From: Papio anubis
Taxonomy: Eukaryota; Chordata; Mammalia; Primates; Cercopithecidae
Assembly (NCBI RefSeq): GCF_008728515.1
Contig: NC_044978.1
Span: forward strand, 8,203,771-8,267,770
Direction of reading: 5' to 3'
Length of the DNA stretch: 64,000 nucleotides
This document shows positions 25,441 to 37,975 of the stretch, piece by piece (the stretch's first letter is position 1; each line of letters opens with the position of its first letter). Below the pieces are notes generated by a model. It did no database searches and was not told the origin of the DNA. It saw nothing but the letters and a program-made list of their open reading frames with translations. A program made the position numbers and the translations under genes.

Positions 25441-26689
25441 TATTTCAAGGAGGAATTTTGATGGATAATTTGTAATATGCCCAAATAGTTGTATTTGTAA
25501 ATAAAAATCTACTGTGAGCTATCATTTAAATGTCATCCACATTTTTATAGGTCAGCAATAGAAATAGGAATAATTTCATCATATATTCAACAGCAACTAA
25601 CTTATGCTCATTTTTGATATAAAAATCTAGGATTATGGAAAGAAAAATTAGTGACATAAGAGTTAATTTATATTTTGGACCATTTAATGTCCATCTGCAT
25701 TAATCCAACATATCAATTATTTGCCTACTTCTAAGATGTAGGACATGCCATTTATCTATTTCTTTATCAATTTCCTTACTTATTTTTACACTTCAAATGA
25801 ATAATGACGACAAAAAAGCTTAATGTCACTAACATGGATTTTTAGAGGAATAAACATATTAAGTTTTACTGGAATGGAAAACACTCATCTCATTAAGAAG
25901 AAACAATGTTATGTTTTTGCTTTGGTTTGCTGCTATTTATAAAATGAGACTTTCTTTTTCAAAATTACTTTTGAGAATGCATAATTTGTATTCTGCAATC
26001 ATTGATTTGCTTTAAATAATACTGGCAAGTTTTCAGATTTTAACCATGTCAAGTAAATTTAAACATTGTTATAATTTTTAGTAATTTAGATAAAGTTGAA
26101 TAACCTTTGGGTAATTACAACTTTATTTCTATCATATAGGCTACTTCAACTCCATTAACACGTTCCCTCCTTTTTAGTTTTCCCTAGTTGGTTGGTTCTT
26201 CCAATGCTGAAGATAAACTTTAAGAAAAATAATTTGACAATATATTACTGCAGATTCAGTGGTGAGCAAGTCATGAACATTGAATGCAGTCTGCCAGGAT
26301 TACTGGTTGAGTGTGAAAAATACAAAGGGAAGGATAAGTGTTGGATTTTAGCCTATATATGGGACAATATAAAAGATTTGTATCCTCTGCATAAGTCAAA
26401 TATTAAGCATTTTAGTTACTACTCACTTTTTTCCCCAATAGTAGAATTAAAAAGCCAATTGGTTTTGTGTAATCTTCATAATTAAACAGCTAAGCCAGTG
26501 GAATTACACCTGTTATTGTGTTCATTCAGGATTTATTTAGAACAAAGTTGTAATTATTCAGGGTCAAGATTCGAAAAGGCAAATGATAAGAAAAGCTACT
26601 CTGAATTCTACTCTCTGAAAAGGAAGAAGAACATGAACATTTCACTGAAACAGCCACAGCCCAGTTCTTGAGTTCATTCTGTATTACAC
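25441..26689. other. Unique AT-rich DNA
   Basis: No gene is recognised. The 97-codon plus frame at 26192-26485 has no known domain and no coding-type composition. Confidence 0.5.
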
Positions 26690-27055
26690 TGTGCTTACGT
26701 TGCTATAGGCATACTCCTTGTGCTGGTCACAGCTCAGGTGTCACTTCTTCCTGGAGTTCTGGACACCTGCCCCATAGTCTCATAGGTGTTCTATGGAACA
26801 AAGTCTCATAGGTGTTCTGGACACGCTTCCCTAGTCCCCTGATATCCCCCCACCCTACCCCTACTCTGCTTCCCACACAGCACTAAGATTGTTTCTTCTT
26901 TCCATGAACCAGCACACCGCACCTCCCTCCCCATCCCATCCCCTTCACAGAGTACTCCAGTATTCATTGCATTCACTTTTATGTTCCGAGCGTTTCCTAT
27001 GCTTACAAGTGCCTATGAGGCACTTAATAAAGATATTTTTGACTAGATGAATGTT
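26690..27055 (+). repeat. L2 3-prime end, sense, with internal duplication
   Basis: L2-like tail: 'cagctcaggtgtcacttctt', 'gcacttaataaagatatttt'. Inside, agtctcataggtgttct occurs at 26776-26792 and again at 26802-26818, a 26-base local duplication. Confidence 0.65.
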
Positions 27056-27619
27056 TAATTAAATACATAAATAAGTGAGCAAAAGAATGAAGGATTTCAG
27101 CTTATTCTGGCCATGCTTGCTACAAGCCAAGTACCAACTGTACTGTGAGAGCTGACCAATGTAATCTGTGTATTAATCAATAAACATGGTAGAAAACTGA
27201 TTAAAAGTGCATTTCTAACATTTGAAATATTATTTTTATGAATATTGGAAATACTTCTCCATTATATCCTTGCCCATTTCTTGAAGGTCTAGCAATTATA
27301 ATTGAAAATATTGCACCCACAAATTTTGATTTTTCTAATTATGACATGGCTTGGGCTGAAACAAAAAATTCACCAAACATGTCAATAAGTCTTCTCGTAT
27401 GCCAAGCCTTCCCATTCCCTCTAATATATGAAGGGTACATTTCACATTCCCAAAGAAAAGCATATTTCAAGCAATTTTACATTAAGCATTTGTGTGTAAA
27501 AACCAGTTATCAATGTGTTACTGTTGGCAAATTAATGCAAAGACAGGATTTTGTCTTGGCAGGTTTAGTTAAATTTAGTTGCTGTGTTACCTTAACTAGG
27601 AAGGCTGCGGTATGTAGTG
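27056..27619. other. Unique AT-rich DNA with a 158-codon open frame
   Basis: A plus frame runs 27238-27714 but its last third lies in a MIR. No domain is recognised in the rest. It is probably a chance frame. Confidence 0.5.
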
Positions 27620-27810
27620 GTGGAAAGCAGATTTTCTTAGCCACCATCTCTTGTCAGTTGTGTGACCTTGGGAAATTGCTTAGCTTTTCTGGTTCTTTGT
27701 TTCTTAAACTGTAAAATAAAGTTAATGCCATCTGCATCACATGGAGGTTGTATGTTACTAATGATTGTAGGCAGAGCTGCCACTATAGTACTTGGAATGT
27801 AATATGTCTA
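27620..27810 (+). repeat. MIR, sense
   Basis: 'gttgtgtgaccttgggaaat' core, 'tttcttaaactgtaaaataa' and a 3-prime part 'tatagtacttggaatgtaat'. Confidence 0.8.
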
Positions 27811-28955
27811 GTGACTGTTAGCTCTTTTCTTTGCTCTTTTCTCTAGGTACACTATAAAGTAATAACACAATTATAAGATCTTTTAGTTCAGCCTTTTTAT
27901 TAACTCAGACTAGCCCTTATTTCAATGAGTTTGAATTGGTGAGGCTTACTGACTTGTTCATATTTTTACAAGGACCCAGATGCTCAGTGATTTCGTCTCC
28001 TCTAGCCTATCTGGCATTTGTAAATTACAATGTGTATGTGGTGGGAGAATGTCTCATGTAGAAGCTCTTTTCAGAAAATACTTGGCCGTATTCCCAGGGT
28101 AAACTGCAGTCATAATGGCAATATAAAATTCTGTCTTGACCATTGAACTAGGAGTCAGGAAACTTGAAAGTGATGTCTAAGGTGTAGACTCCCTTTCTTA
28201 ATCAAAGCCCAATCTTACTCTGCCTCAGTATTTTGGAAAAGGTCATCTTTCTTTTTTTTTAAAGGAGGGTGAGGTTTATAAAGTACCTTGAACTCACTTA
28301 GGAAAGACAAATATAAACATATAAAGTTTTATTACCTTTTAAAGAAGTTCTCTTTACTCGTTAAAGGGAAGTCTTACTCTATCAGTACCAGTTGACCTAC
28401 GTGAAGTTAATAAGTTGATGAAGCTCTGATTAAGGTTTTATGAGGCAATCTGTAACACCGAGCAGAGTTCACCAGGGTCCCTTCCTATTTCCTCATTCCA
28501 TATTTCTCATTGCAAATTAATACTGTACTTTCATGAAACACTGCCTTTTTAAAGCCAATGGAAAAAATTCCAGGGGCCTACCATGCAAAGCTACGCTTTA
28601 TTAAATAATTCTGCACACTAGAACCCACCAGTAGTACAGGATAATGATAGCTATTTGAAAGATGTATCAACTCCTAAAGCTATGAAATGTCCTAGAAGAA
28701 TCCAATTATTCAATGGTGCATGTGTCTAAATAACTAATGACATGGTAGAAATAAACAAATTGACCACTTCCTCATTGGAAAGATGAGGATTTCTTTCTAA
28801 TGTAACAGTTGCTTATCAGATTGCCTGTGCTCCAGATGGCAAGGAGCCATAGGACAAAATGCCTTTTTATATTTGATGTGACAATATCTCCGACTCTAAC
28901 ATAAATATATATTTATATATATTTGAACATGTGAATCCACAGTGATGAAATTCTA
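27811..28955. other. Unique DNA
   Basis: Nothing recognised as gene or repeat. Confidence 0.5.
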
Positions 28956-28959
28956 GAAT

Positions 28960-29220
28960 GCTCCTCTCTTGGAGACACTGCAGTGACGTCATCTCAGAGA
29001 GCTGGGCAGGATTTGTCACTTAGATGAGCAATAAGGGAGCAGCTTGCTCAGGATATCTTAATTATTTCTGACCTGCATAATGGCCGAACATTGCAATTAC
29101 TCCTCATGCGGGAACACAAAGTGAAAAGGCCATTCAAAAGGCAGCAGTGACTTTCAAATGTGGAAAAATGGGCATCTAATTAGTAGAAATTGAAAGACAC
29201 TAATGTTAAATAGGTGAGCC
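28960..29220. promoter_or_regulatory. Candidate regulatory element with consensus CRE
   Basis: The palindromic CRE octamer TGACGTCA lies at 28984-28991, with homeodomain-type cores in 'cttaattatt' and 'ctaattag' downstream. The block is free of recognised repeats. CREB/ATF proteins bind this octamer. That this copy is bound is inference only. Confidence 0.3.
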
Positions 29221-29224
29221 CCTG

Positions 29225-29345
29225 AGATTGCATTTACTGAGCACCTATTATTCACCAGGGGTCGTGCTAAGCATAAGGGATTCAGTAGCAAACAAGTCAG
29301 AGATGGTTTTTGGCTTACATTTCATAAAATATATAGGTGCAGGGA
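29225..29345 (-). repeat. L2-like fragment, antisense
   Basis: 'ttactgagcacctattattc', then 'gtgctaagcataagggattc', 'agtagcaaacaagtcag' and 'ggcttacattt'. This is the antisense L2 3-prime order. Confidence 0.65.
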
Positions 29346-29860
29346 GAAGGCATACTGCAAGTATTATCAAACGGTAATAAGATACTGAGTGGAATTTTGT
29401 TATTATGGAAATGTGGCTAAAATCCAAAGTTGAGGACTGTAGGAGAAAATACCTCTCATTTTAAAAATAGCCTTCAGAAGCAGCCAAAAATTAGAATCAG
29501 ACTTCTCCCTCCCCAGGGGCTTAATGAGGAGCTGTCGAACCTGCCACCCCAGCTCATCTCAGTATATGGAAGGAGAGAATTGGGGTGGGAATCAGAGGTT
29601 GGAGATCTTTTTCCTATGGGGAACGCAGTGATCTCAGAGGCTTTTTCTTCCCTCCCCAATGGAGGCGCGAGAGGGGCACATTAGTATGACTAGTGGTATA
29701 TGGGAGACAAGCATTCTACTTTCTGGGTCAGATAAATATCTGTTGGGACAATTATTTGATAATTAATTATTGATCAGTTGACTCATTTATTTATTAACTT
29801 ATTTACACTGAATATCAATTGAAGGCCTATTGTGCATCTGCCAGGTATTGCTCTAAGAAC

Positions 29861-29861
29861 T

Positions 29862-29900
<39 letters not shown>

Positions 29901-30190
29901 TTGAGATGAAGCCTCACTCTGTTGCCCAGGCTGGAGTGCAGTGGTACAGTCTTAGCTCACTGCAACCTCCACCTCCCAGGATCAAGTGATTCTCCTGCCT
30001 CAGCCTCCCAAGTAGCTGGGACTACAGGTGCCTGCCACTATGCCCAGCTATTTTTTTTTTTTTTGTATTTTTAGTAGAGACAGGGTTTCACCATATTGGC
30101 TAGGCTGCTCTCGAACTCTTGACCTTGTGATCCTCCAGCCTCGGCCTCCCAAAGTGCTGGGATTACAGGCGTGAGCCACCGCACCTGGCC
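29861..30190 (-). mobile_element. Alu, antisense, with (TTTA)n tail
   Basis: About ten TTTA units (29861-29901) replace the simple poly(T). The body runs from 'gagatgaagcctcactctgt' to 'gagccaccgcacctggcc'. The 62-codon minus frame at 30048-30236 is Alu-derived. Confidence 0.93.
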
Positions 30191-30401
30191 AGAAATGAAA
30201 ATCTTGAGATGAATAAAGCAAAGTCCCCAGGCTCATGTGTGAGGTTTACTTTCCACATGTGTATGTATGTTTCTGTGTCTATGTGTGTGTATGGTTTGTT
30301 ATTATGAACAATAAAGAGTTATAGAATGTGTCAAGTGGTGATAATTGTTCTAAAGAAAAACAAAGTAGGGTGAGGGAATGAGGGCATTGACTTAAAAAAA
30401 A

Positions 30402-30624
30402 AATGTTTTTAATCTTTGAGACAGGATCTTGCTGTTTTCCAGTTGGAGTGCAGTGGTGAAATCATAGCTCACTGCAGCCTTGACCTCTTGGGATTAAGTG
30501 ATCCTCCCACCTCAGCCTGCTGTAGCTGGGGCTACAAGTGTGTGCCACTATGCCCAGCTAATTTTTTTTTCCACCTGCCTCCCGAGTCACTGGAATTATA
30601 GGTCTGAGCCAAGACACCCAGCTG
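30402..30624 (-). mobile_element. Alu (AluJ-like), antisense, internally deleted
   Basis: The left-hand part runs from 'gagacaggatcttgctgttt' to 'gcccagctaatttttttt' and then jumps to 'cacctgcctcccgagtcact' and the end. About 80 bases of the middle are missing. Confidence 0.85.
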
Positions 30625-31140
30625 GGATAGACATTTAATACAGGTGGTTGGAGAAGACTTATCTGGGTGATCTTTGAGTGACATCTAAGGAAGTAGGGAC
30701 TGAGCTGAGCTGGGGTACCAGGGAGCATCTTGGCAGATGGAAGGAATAGGAAGTGCATAATCTCCGAGGCAAGAGCGTGCTTGGTGTCCTTGAAGAGCAC
30801 TGAGAAGGTCAAAGTGGTGAGGGCAAAGTAAGGGCAGGCTAGCTTGAAGAAAGGCTGAGGCTGAATCATTTGGCTTTGTAAGCCTTTATAAAGAATCTAC
30901 CTTTTACCTAGAGTGAGATGGAAAGTAGCCATTTAAGAGTTTGAGCAGAGAGGTGACATGACCTATCTTCCATTATCACAGGATTATCCTGTTTATTAGA
31001 GAGAGACTGTAGGGGCCAAAGATGGCAATGGGAGCTCAGTTAGAAGGCTATTGCAAGAGCCTAGGAGACACCATGAGGCTGATTGACCTTTAGACCTATC
31101 TGAACTTGGACAGGAGAATTGAGGCGTGGTGGGAGTGGAG

Positions 31141-32242
31141 CAGGCTGCATGACCAATATTTGGTGATATGGCAAGGATACATTAAGTTCCCAACAAGTGA
31201 CATGGACACAGCAAAGCTTAGTTGATACTGAACATCACCAATCCCAACTCCCAGGCAGTTCACTTGGAAGGTCGGGAAGCCTCAACGGCAAGAGGCTGCA
31301 GATGAACCACTGTCCAGTCCCGACTGTTGAGTGGTGCAGCCAGAGTGGGGACATCCCGGGACTGTGCCACACGGAGACTCTTTCTGGGTACTTAAGATAT
31401 CCACACACAGGCTCCTTGAGAACACTGCATTTGAACTCATGTTACCCAAAAGACATGAGCCGCGGCGTAGGGTAAGCCAGGGAGGCTGAAATTACCAGCA
31501 AGGAGGGTGCTAGAGCTATGGCTGTGCAGAAAGAAAGGCTCGCCCTCCTTTCTGGCCACAGCCTGTAGAAGATCTGGAGCCTGGAGAAGACAGAACGGAA
31601 GTTTTGAATCAGATATAAAATTGGAGGTTTCAAGGACTGTTCTGAGTTTTAGTGCCTGAAAAGCTATGGGACCTGCCTAAGATATCGTTCACGGACGGGA
31701 GAGGAAGATGCAACAGGGCCAGGTGGAGAAACAGTGAACGGCGGGTGGAGGGGGTTCTTTACTGACTCCAGCGGGGTTTCTGCCCTGAAATAAACTGTGT
31801 GGTAAATGCCATGAAGGACCATTGCAAGGTACTCTGGGAACACAGCTCAAGAAATCTTTCCTTCTCTGGGCAGTCCGGAAGTTTTCCTGAGAAATCAACA
31901 CCTAGGCTCAGACCAGTCATATAGCAGACATTATTCATAGCAGGCATCACAGGAAAGCACATTCAGGAACAGCCAAGCTAAAGGTACCAAAGCAGGGAAA
32001 CAAAGGTATTTTTTTTGCAGCGGGGAAGACCTTAGAGGAAGTCTCCATCCACTATAAAGACAACATGACCACCAAAGGAACTAAAACGTCTTAGATTAAA
32101 ATGCTGCCTTCATCACTGTGCTTAGAAATTGAATTGGCTGGTAAATGTATTTGACCACTTTGGACAGGTCGAACTCTCCTTGTTTATGTTCTATACCAAC
32201 TTAGAAACATCTTCCTTATAACTCCAAACATCCTGAATGCAA
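31141..32242. other. Unassigned block, moderately GC-rich
   Basis: Several CpGs remain between 31250 and 31760. Open frames of 60-90 codons on both strands show no known domain. It is not matched to a repeat family that I know, and could be an old LTR or unique sequence. Confidence 0.4.
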
Positions 32243-32378
32243 TTTTTTTTTGAGGCGGAGTCTCAGTCTTGCTCTGCTGCCCAGGCTGGAGTGCAATGGC
32301 GTGATCCTGACCTTGAGATCCACCCACCTTGTCCTCCCAAAGTGCTGGGATTACAGGTGTGAGCCACTGCGCCCAGCC
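32243..32378 (-). mobile_element. Alu, antisense, internally deleted
   Basis: 'gaggcggagtctcagtcttg' to 'atggcgtgatcctgacctt' and directly to 'ctcccaaagtgctgggatta' and the end. The flank cctgaatg occurs on both sides (about 32232 and 32377). Confidence 0.9.
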
Positions 32379-33984
32379 CTGAATGTAGTTCTTTTGTAAA
32401 TCTATTTTGTGCCTATAATTTTGTTTTCAAGTTACAATTAACCACTTAGTTCTCTCTAGTCTTTGTGTGAATCTCACAATGACCTGGAGTATTCACTAGA
32501 TTCGTTGAGATCCAGTTGCATTAACTGTGTTCCGGAGGTCTGGGTTATGTTTTAGATTTTAATAGAGGGTTTTATCTCTATAAATGATAATAGCACTGGT
32601 TAAAGTTGTCAGTGATAATGGGGAACCCAAGGTGGGAGTTTATGCCAATGGATCCAATAAGACAGAGTTTGGAAAGGAGGTGGAAGTGAGAAAGACTGGA
32701 TCTGAGCGATGGTCTATGTGAGAAAACTTAATGAAAGTTTTTTGTTTCTTTTTTTTTTAATTTAAAGGCAGGGGTATAGAAAGGCAAAAAATGGCTTTGA
32801 AAATAGTTTAAAAATGTATTTTGGGTTTGGCAGTAGCTTACAGCTGTCTCGTGCCTAGCGTTGAAGGACTCTTTGGAGAAGAAAAGAGGGTATGGAGAGG
32901 GAAGGAGACCCCAGGGGAACTTCATATGCCTAATAATGGGTGTTGGGGGCTACTTTCTCCCCTCTAAGGGGCCTATTACCTAGAAAACCAATCTATCCTT
33001 AAGGGACCAAGAGAAAGTATGGAAACACATGTTGGTGTTGAGAGCACGAAGGTGAATGTTGATCTTCTGTCCACCTCTTCTTCCCCAGAGGGTGACTGAC
33101 CATCCACTGATCTTCCCCAGAGGGTGACCCAGGAGAAAGCATTTGTGCATGGATGAGTGAACTCTTTTGTATTAAAAGTGATGATGGTGGGGGTACTGTG
33201 ACACAAAAAGCCAGTGGCATGTAAATTCTTCAGTCCCGAGCAGGGCTTCTAGCTTGCAATGCTCCTCCTTTTTGACCCAGTATGCTGGGCTAAGCCATAA
33301 GGGTTACATTTATTTCCTCACTTTAGAAACCAGAGCAGCCTGTGAGTAGCTGGATCCTTGCTTCTTCCCCTCCCAGTCCTGCCCTGATAATTGAGTTCTC
33401 CAGGAGCAAAGAGACTTTGTTAGGAAAGATTACCACTAGTCTCAGTCCTTTCCCCAAAACCTCGGATAGAAAAGCCATGCCTTCATATTTTGTAAAATGC
33501 TGTTGGTAGTTTACGTTTATAAAGGGGTTACAGAGAGAATTTTGAAAACATCACAGTCTTAAACAAATCCTTTTAACACCTAAAAACAATTTTAAGAAAA
33601 GCATCAAAAAGAGTTTTATATATAGAATTCTCAGAATGCATAATAACATGCTGAAAATAAATGTTAGCTATAAATGAAATAAATAATATCATAAGAGTTA
33701 GGTTAAATATTCTAGCACTCAAAAAACTAGCCATTTACAATCATTCTCGTAAAATAAAAGCTACTAGGATATAAAGTAGAAATGTCCTCTCCTCTTTGGT
33801 GGTTTCCTAAAGCTCTGAAATATTTACCAGTACTGATTTCTAATCTCTTTACTTTTTAAAATAGGGGCACACTCAGAAAGACTTGATACAAGTATGAGAT
33901 ATACTCAAATTGAGTGTTTTGCTCCAAAATTTATATCTCCAAACACAACCTATTCCCTCCAGAACTAAATGCCATTTGCTATTG
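32379..33984. other. Unique DNA
   Basis: No gene is seen. cttccccagagggtgac occurs twice about 33 bases apart near 33079 and 33112, a small local duplication. Confidence 0.5.
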
Positions 33985-34965
33985 AACATTTTGCATTTGT
34001 ATGGCTCTTTGGCACCTAAAACTCAACATGTTAAAAATGGGCCACCGTTATGCCTGATATCAGGAGATGGCACAATGAATCACCCTCAAGTCAGGAATCT
34101 CAATGTCATTCTGAATCCCTCCTTATTTTTTACCTCCCACACCTGACTACGGTACATCCTCCTTCCTAAATCTGGCATGGTCCTAATCCTGGAAGCAAAA
34201 ATTCTCATTGTAACTGTGATAAAAAGTCTACATTTTAGTCCTAAAGCCCAATTTTGCCCTCCTCCATTTAGATCTTCTTCAGGTGTAACGTTTTTGATGC
34301 ATTTCATACACGTGGCTTTCCATTTATTTCAGGATAAAATGACACATCTGTAATGATGTGTATAAAACCCAGCCGGTGGGACCCCACTTTCTTTCCCAGA
34401 CACGCTCTACTTCTATTATGACACATTTTTCTGTCCTACCTCAAAGACATAATGCTTCTCTTTCTGCGACATTTTTCTCCCCATCTAATTCTGCTAATCA
34501 GCTAGCCAACTCCCACTCATGCTCAGAGACACCTGGGGATGGTTGCTCAAAGCAAGCCTTGCAACTGCAGGGGTGATCCACATATTGGTATCATATGGTC
34601 TGAGTGCACAGTACCTCTCAGGTTTGAGAACTAAACACCAGCACCGCAGTACTGACAACTCAGCTCCATCCTTCAGTTTTCTGCTTAAGAGATGGTGCCT
34701 CAGAGAGGCCTTCTGCACACTCCCTTTTCCCAGTCCCATGTACACGCATTTACACACACTTGGTTAGGTCTTGCATTTTATATTTCCACAGCAGCCTGGG
34801 CTTCTCCTTTACAGCATTGAACATTTGTAATTATTTGTTTAATGTCTTTCTTCTCCATTATACTGAAAGCCCCATAAAGTAAGAATCCCAGCTGTCTTGT
34901 TTGCTGTATTCCCAGAGCTTTCCGCAGTGTCTAGAACTAGTAGGTGTTCAATAAATAATTTGTTA
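33985..34965 (+). repeat. L2 (3-prime half), sense
   Basis: 'aaactcaacatgttaaaaat' and 'aatgtcattctgaatccctc' near the left, then 'cctcagagaggccttctgca' and 'gaaagccccataaagtaaga'. The 3-prime end is 'taggtgttcaataaataatt'. All follow the L2 3-prime order. The frames here are eroded LINE sequence. Confidence 0.75.
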
Positions 34966-36645
34966 CAGTTCATACCCTATGTGTAAACTCCTAATTTAAA
35001 AATATAATGTCATGCAGCCTTAATGTCATGCCCTCCCTTCCAGGAGAGGTTGAGCTTAGGGTAGAAAGAACATAAGATGAGAAAAACCAACAGAAACAGA
35101 CTCTGGGATATTTTTGTGTCGGACTGTCCCCTGATATGTGGATGGTTGTCACAGCACCAAAGTTACGCCAAGAATTGAGGAAGACAGAGATTTTATCTGA
35201 CAACTTTGTCTTTGGAGGTCACTCCTGCACTCTAATTTTATTATTATTTTTTTCCCTGCTCAGATGATCATTGTGAGTTTCTGTTTGTTTTCCCCCTTCC
35301 TTTCTCTGTCATTTGCACCACTTTTATTCTATGGTCAGTTAAAGTTAAAGTCACTCTGGTTCTGATTGCTATCTAATCCACAGGGCAGAAAATAACCACA
35401 TGACATTTACACATGTAATTGAAGGAGAAATTGATGGTTATTTGGAATGTAATAAAAATTGATGCTAATAGTCATTCATTATGGATAAAAGGGCATGATA
35501 CACTCTGAAAGTCACTAAGAATGGTATCAGAGTAAGATGAACAATTAGGGCTGACATTAAAAAAAAAGGAAGTAGCAGAAACCACCTTCTAATTTGTGAA
35601 ACACAGAACTGGTACGGATGTCAGCTTCTAAAGGCCTCATGAGGAGAATCATAACTAGAACTTCTTAGATCAGTTCATGTTTTCAGAAACACATGACCCA
35701 CGTGCATACCTGCACAGGCATGCACACCCACACACAACACATCGATTCCTCCAACGAACACAACAGTTAAAGAGGCAATATTTTGGTTGTTGAACCAACA
35801 TCCATTAAAGATTGGTTTTATTTTTATGGTTATGTCTGTTTGGAGGATTACATTTCTACATAATTTGAAAAGGAAGATGCATATTTTCCACATTGTCCCC
35901 TTAAAACTCATTAATAGTTGCTTGAATTCACAAATTCTATGACTGGTAGCGATGAGGGGAAAAAGGCTTTGTATGTTCTGCTGGCAGGATCTAACTTAGG
36001 ACCAGCTTGATTTGTTAGGGTGAATATGGGTTACCTGTAACTCATATATTGTAACTCATTTATACCTGTAACTCTTATTTCTCTTAAGAGATACCAATGA
36101 GAACTCAACTTTGCTGCTTCGCTTTATGTGGGAAAGGCTGGCCACCTCCACGTGCTGACGGCTGCTAATGAGAGATCACTTCCTAAGACCATTACTTGAA
36201 ATAAGTTCCCTTGTAAAAATTAATCTATTGGTGTCACATAATGCAAAATTTCAATTATTCATTCATCTTATTTATTACCCTATATGTAGGGCTTTTAAGC
36301 ATCTAGCTGTCCTGCTTCAGAATGCGCGTTTTTTATGATCACTGAGAAAGAAATAATAGTTTAATATGCCTTTTCTCTGACACTTAAAATGCCACTTTTT
36401 AAAAAGTGCTCTTTCATTTGGAGCATAAATTAAAATATAATTGTATACACTTATTATTCCAGTTTACCAGAATAATAGAGTTAAGAGAAGAGCCAAACTT
36501 GATGATTTCAAAACGCTGTTGTATGTGTCCTATTCTTACTTAGTTTTTCTTTGTTTCATGACACATTTGGAATGACTTTGGTCTTTTCTTAAGGACACAT
36601 AGGAAGTTTGTATTTTAGAGCAAGGGATCTCTGCTCATGGACAAC
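34966..36645. other. Unique DNA
   Basis: No gene, RNA or repeat family is recognised. Confidence 0.5.
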
Positions 36646-36649
36646 CTCA

Positions 36650-36735
36650 TCAAAGAGTTCAGTCCAATTCTACTTAATTCAACAAATATTTTCCAAGTAC
36701 CTAATGTGTACATAGCACTGTGCCTTTTGAACTCT
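36650..36735 (-). repeat. L2-like fragment, antisense
   Basis: 'ttcaacaaatattttccaag' followed by 'tacctaatgtgtacatagca', the usual antisense L2 tail. Confidence 0.55.
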
Positions 36736-37324
36736 GGCGAAAAGTAGCCATCTCGCAAATGTTTGCCCCTGGCCACAAGGGAGGCTAAAGTGGCCAATGA
36801 ATGGCTAAGTGTAAATGCAATACTTGTGGCCTCCTGTTATCTGGTCAGTAAGTGGTCCCTTTATTTCCAAGTGAAGCTCATTAACAGCACCTATTTATCT
36901 GGTGTCATTAGGAATAATTTATATTATGATGGGGTAAATAACAACCCCCCACCCCATGTGATTGTAGTTATCTTAGGCTGTCAGTTGTAAGTTCTCATGT
37001 CTCCTGAAAGGATTTATGCCTCTAGTATTTACATTACCTATGTCTATTTTCCTTGAGTTTTCTGTTTGAAGTTAATCCTTCCTACTGAGGAGAATGGAAG
37101 CAAAACATGAATTGAGCAGCTCTTCCTTCTCTGTTTTCTGTTAACACTACATCGTCATTGTCCGAGAGCAGTTCCCTCATTTCCTTCTGGATTCTAGATC
37201 TAAACAGATGGGAAGGCAGAGCCTTTTTCCTTGTCTGTAGCACTTCTCATTAGTTTTTGCTCATGCCTTTGGACATGTAGGAGAGGCACCGCTGGGGAGG
37301 AATAAGGGGAGCAGAAGCTCCACT
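36736..37324. other. Unique DNA
   Basis: Nothing recognised. Confidence 0.5.
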
Positions 37325-37500
37325 GCACTAACAGCTAGAAGATCTGGCTTCTAATCCCCACACTGCCTTTCCCAGCAGCAGGGCATTGGGACAGATGTTT
37401 TAAACCTTTTGAGCCTTGGTTTTTTCACCTGTGAAATGGGTTCAATAATCTGTGTGCCTTCCTCACAGGAAAACATATAAAGCTCTTTAAACATTTTAAA
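37325..37500 (+). repeat. MIR, sense, diverged
   Basis: 'agatctggcttctaatcccc', 'gccttggttttttcacctgt', 'gaaatgggttcaataatctg', 'ataaagctctttaaac'. Confidence 0.7.
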
Positions 37501-37529
37501 GTATACTAATCTTATTTATGCTACTCATA

Positions 37530-37612
37530 TACTGTTAAATATACACATAAATTTATATCAACTATATATATGCATGCAGATATGTGTGTGTCTATACACG
37601 TGTGTGTGTTTG
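37530..37612. repeat. TA/TG-rich simple sequence
   Basis: Low-complexity TA and TG steps between two MIRs. The two plus frames at 37574-37810 start in it. Confidence 0.6.
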
Positions 37613-37703
37613 GTTATCAGCCCTTCATTCCACATTTCAGCCTTTTTCTTCCTTGACGAGTTGCCCCTCAGGGAAGGAACCTCAGCAGCGCGTATGCACA
37701 CTT

Positions 37704-37718
37704 GCACTAGGGGGCAGC
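37704..37718 (+). promoter_or_regulatory. Candidate CTCF-binding motif
   Basis: gcactagggggcagc agrees closely with the known CTCF core CCASYAGRGGGCRS, including the AGGGGGC block. It sits at the 5-prime edge of a MIR. A motif match does not prove binding. Confidence 0.45.
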
Positions 37719-37975
37719 ATTGCACAGTGGTGGAGAGTACAGGCTTTGCAGCCAGGCTTTCTGGGATGGAATTCCACCTCCTCCGTGAAATACTTGGGAA
37801 AGTGACTTAACCTCCATCAGCCTCACTTTCCTTATTTGTAAAATGAGGTGAATAATTCAATCTACCTCGTAGGATTGTTATGAAGATTAAATGATTTAAT
37901 GCTCATAAAGCACTTCAAACTGTGACACTAGTAAGAAGGCAACAAGTCTTAGCTATTCTTAGTGTTGTTACAGAG
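37719..37975 (+). repeat. MIR, sense
   Basis: 'cacagtggtggagagtacag', 'gctttgcagccaggctttct', 'cttgggaaagtgacttaacc', 'ttatttgtaaaatgaggtga', 'aggattgttatgaagattaa'. A near-complete, well-kept MIR. Confidence 0.92.

Larger units (their letters stand above)
29795..31140 (-). repeat. L2, antisense, interrupted by two Alus
   Basis: L2 antisense landmarks surround the Alus. 'tctgccaggtattgctctaa' precedes the first. 'gatgaataaagcaaag' and 'aagaaaaacaaagtaggg' lie between. 'gagcgtgcttggtgtccttg', 'tttgagcagagaggtgacat' and 'ttagaaggctattgcaagag' follow the second. The L2 therefore predates both Alus. Confidence 0.75.

Noticed and set aside
27238..27714. 158-codon plus-strand open frame
   Set aside because: Its last part is a MIR, with the usual MIR-derived peptide. 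No domain in the remainder.
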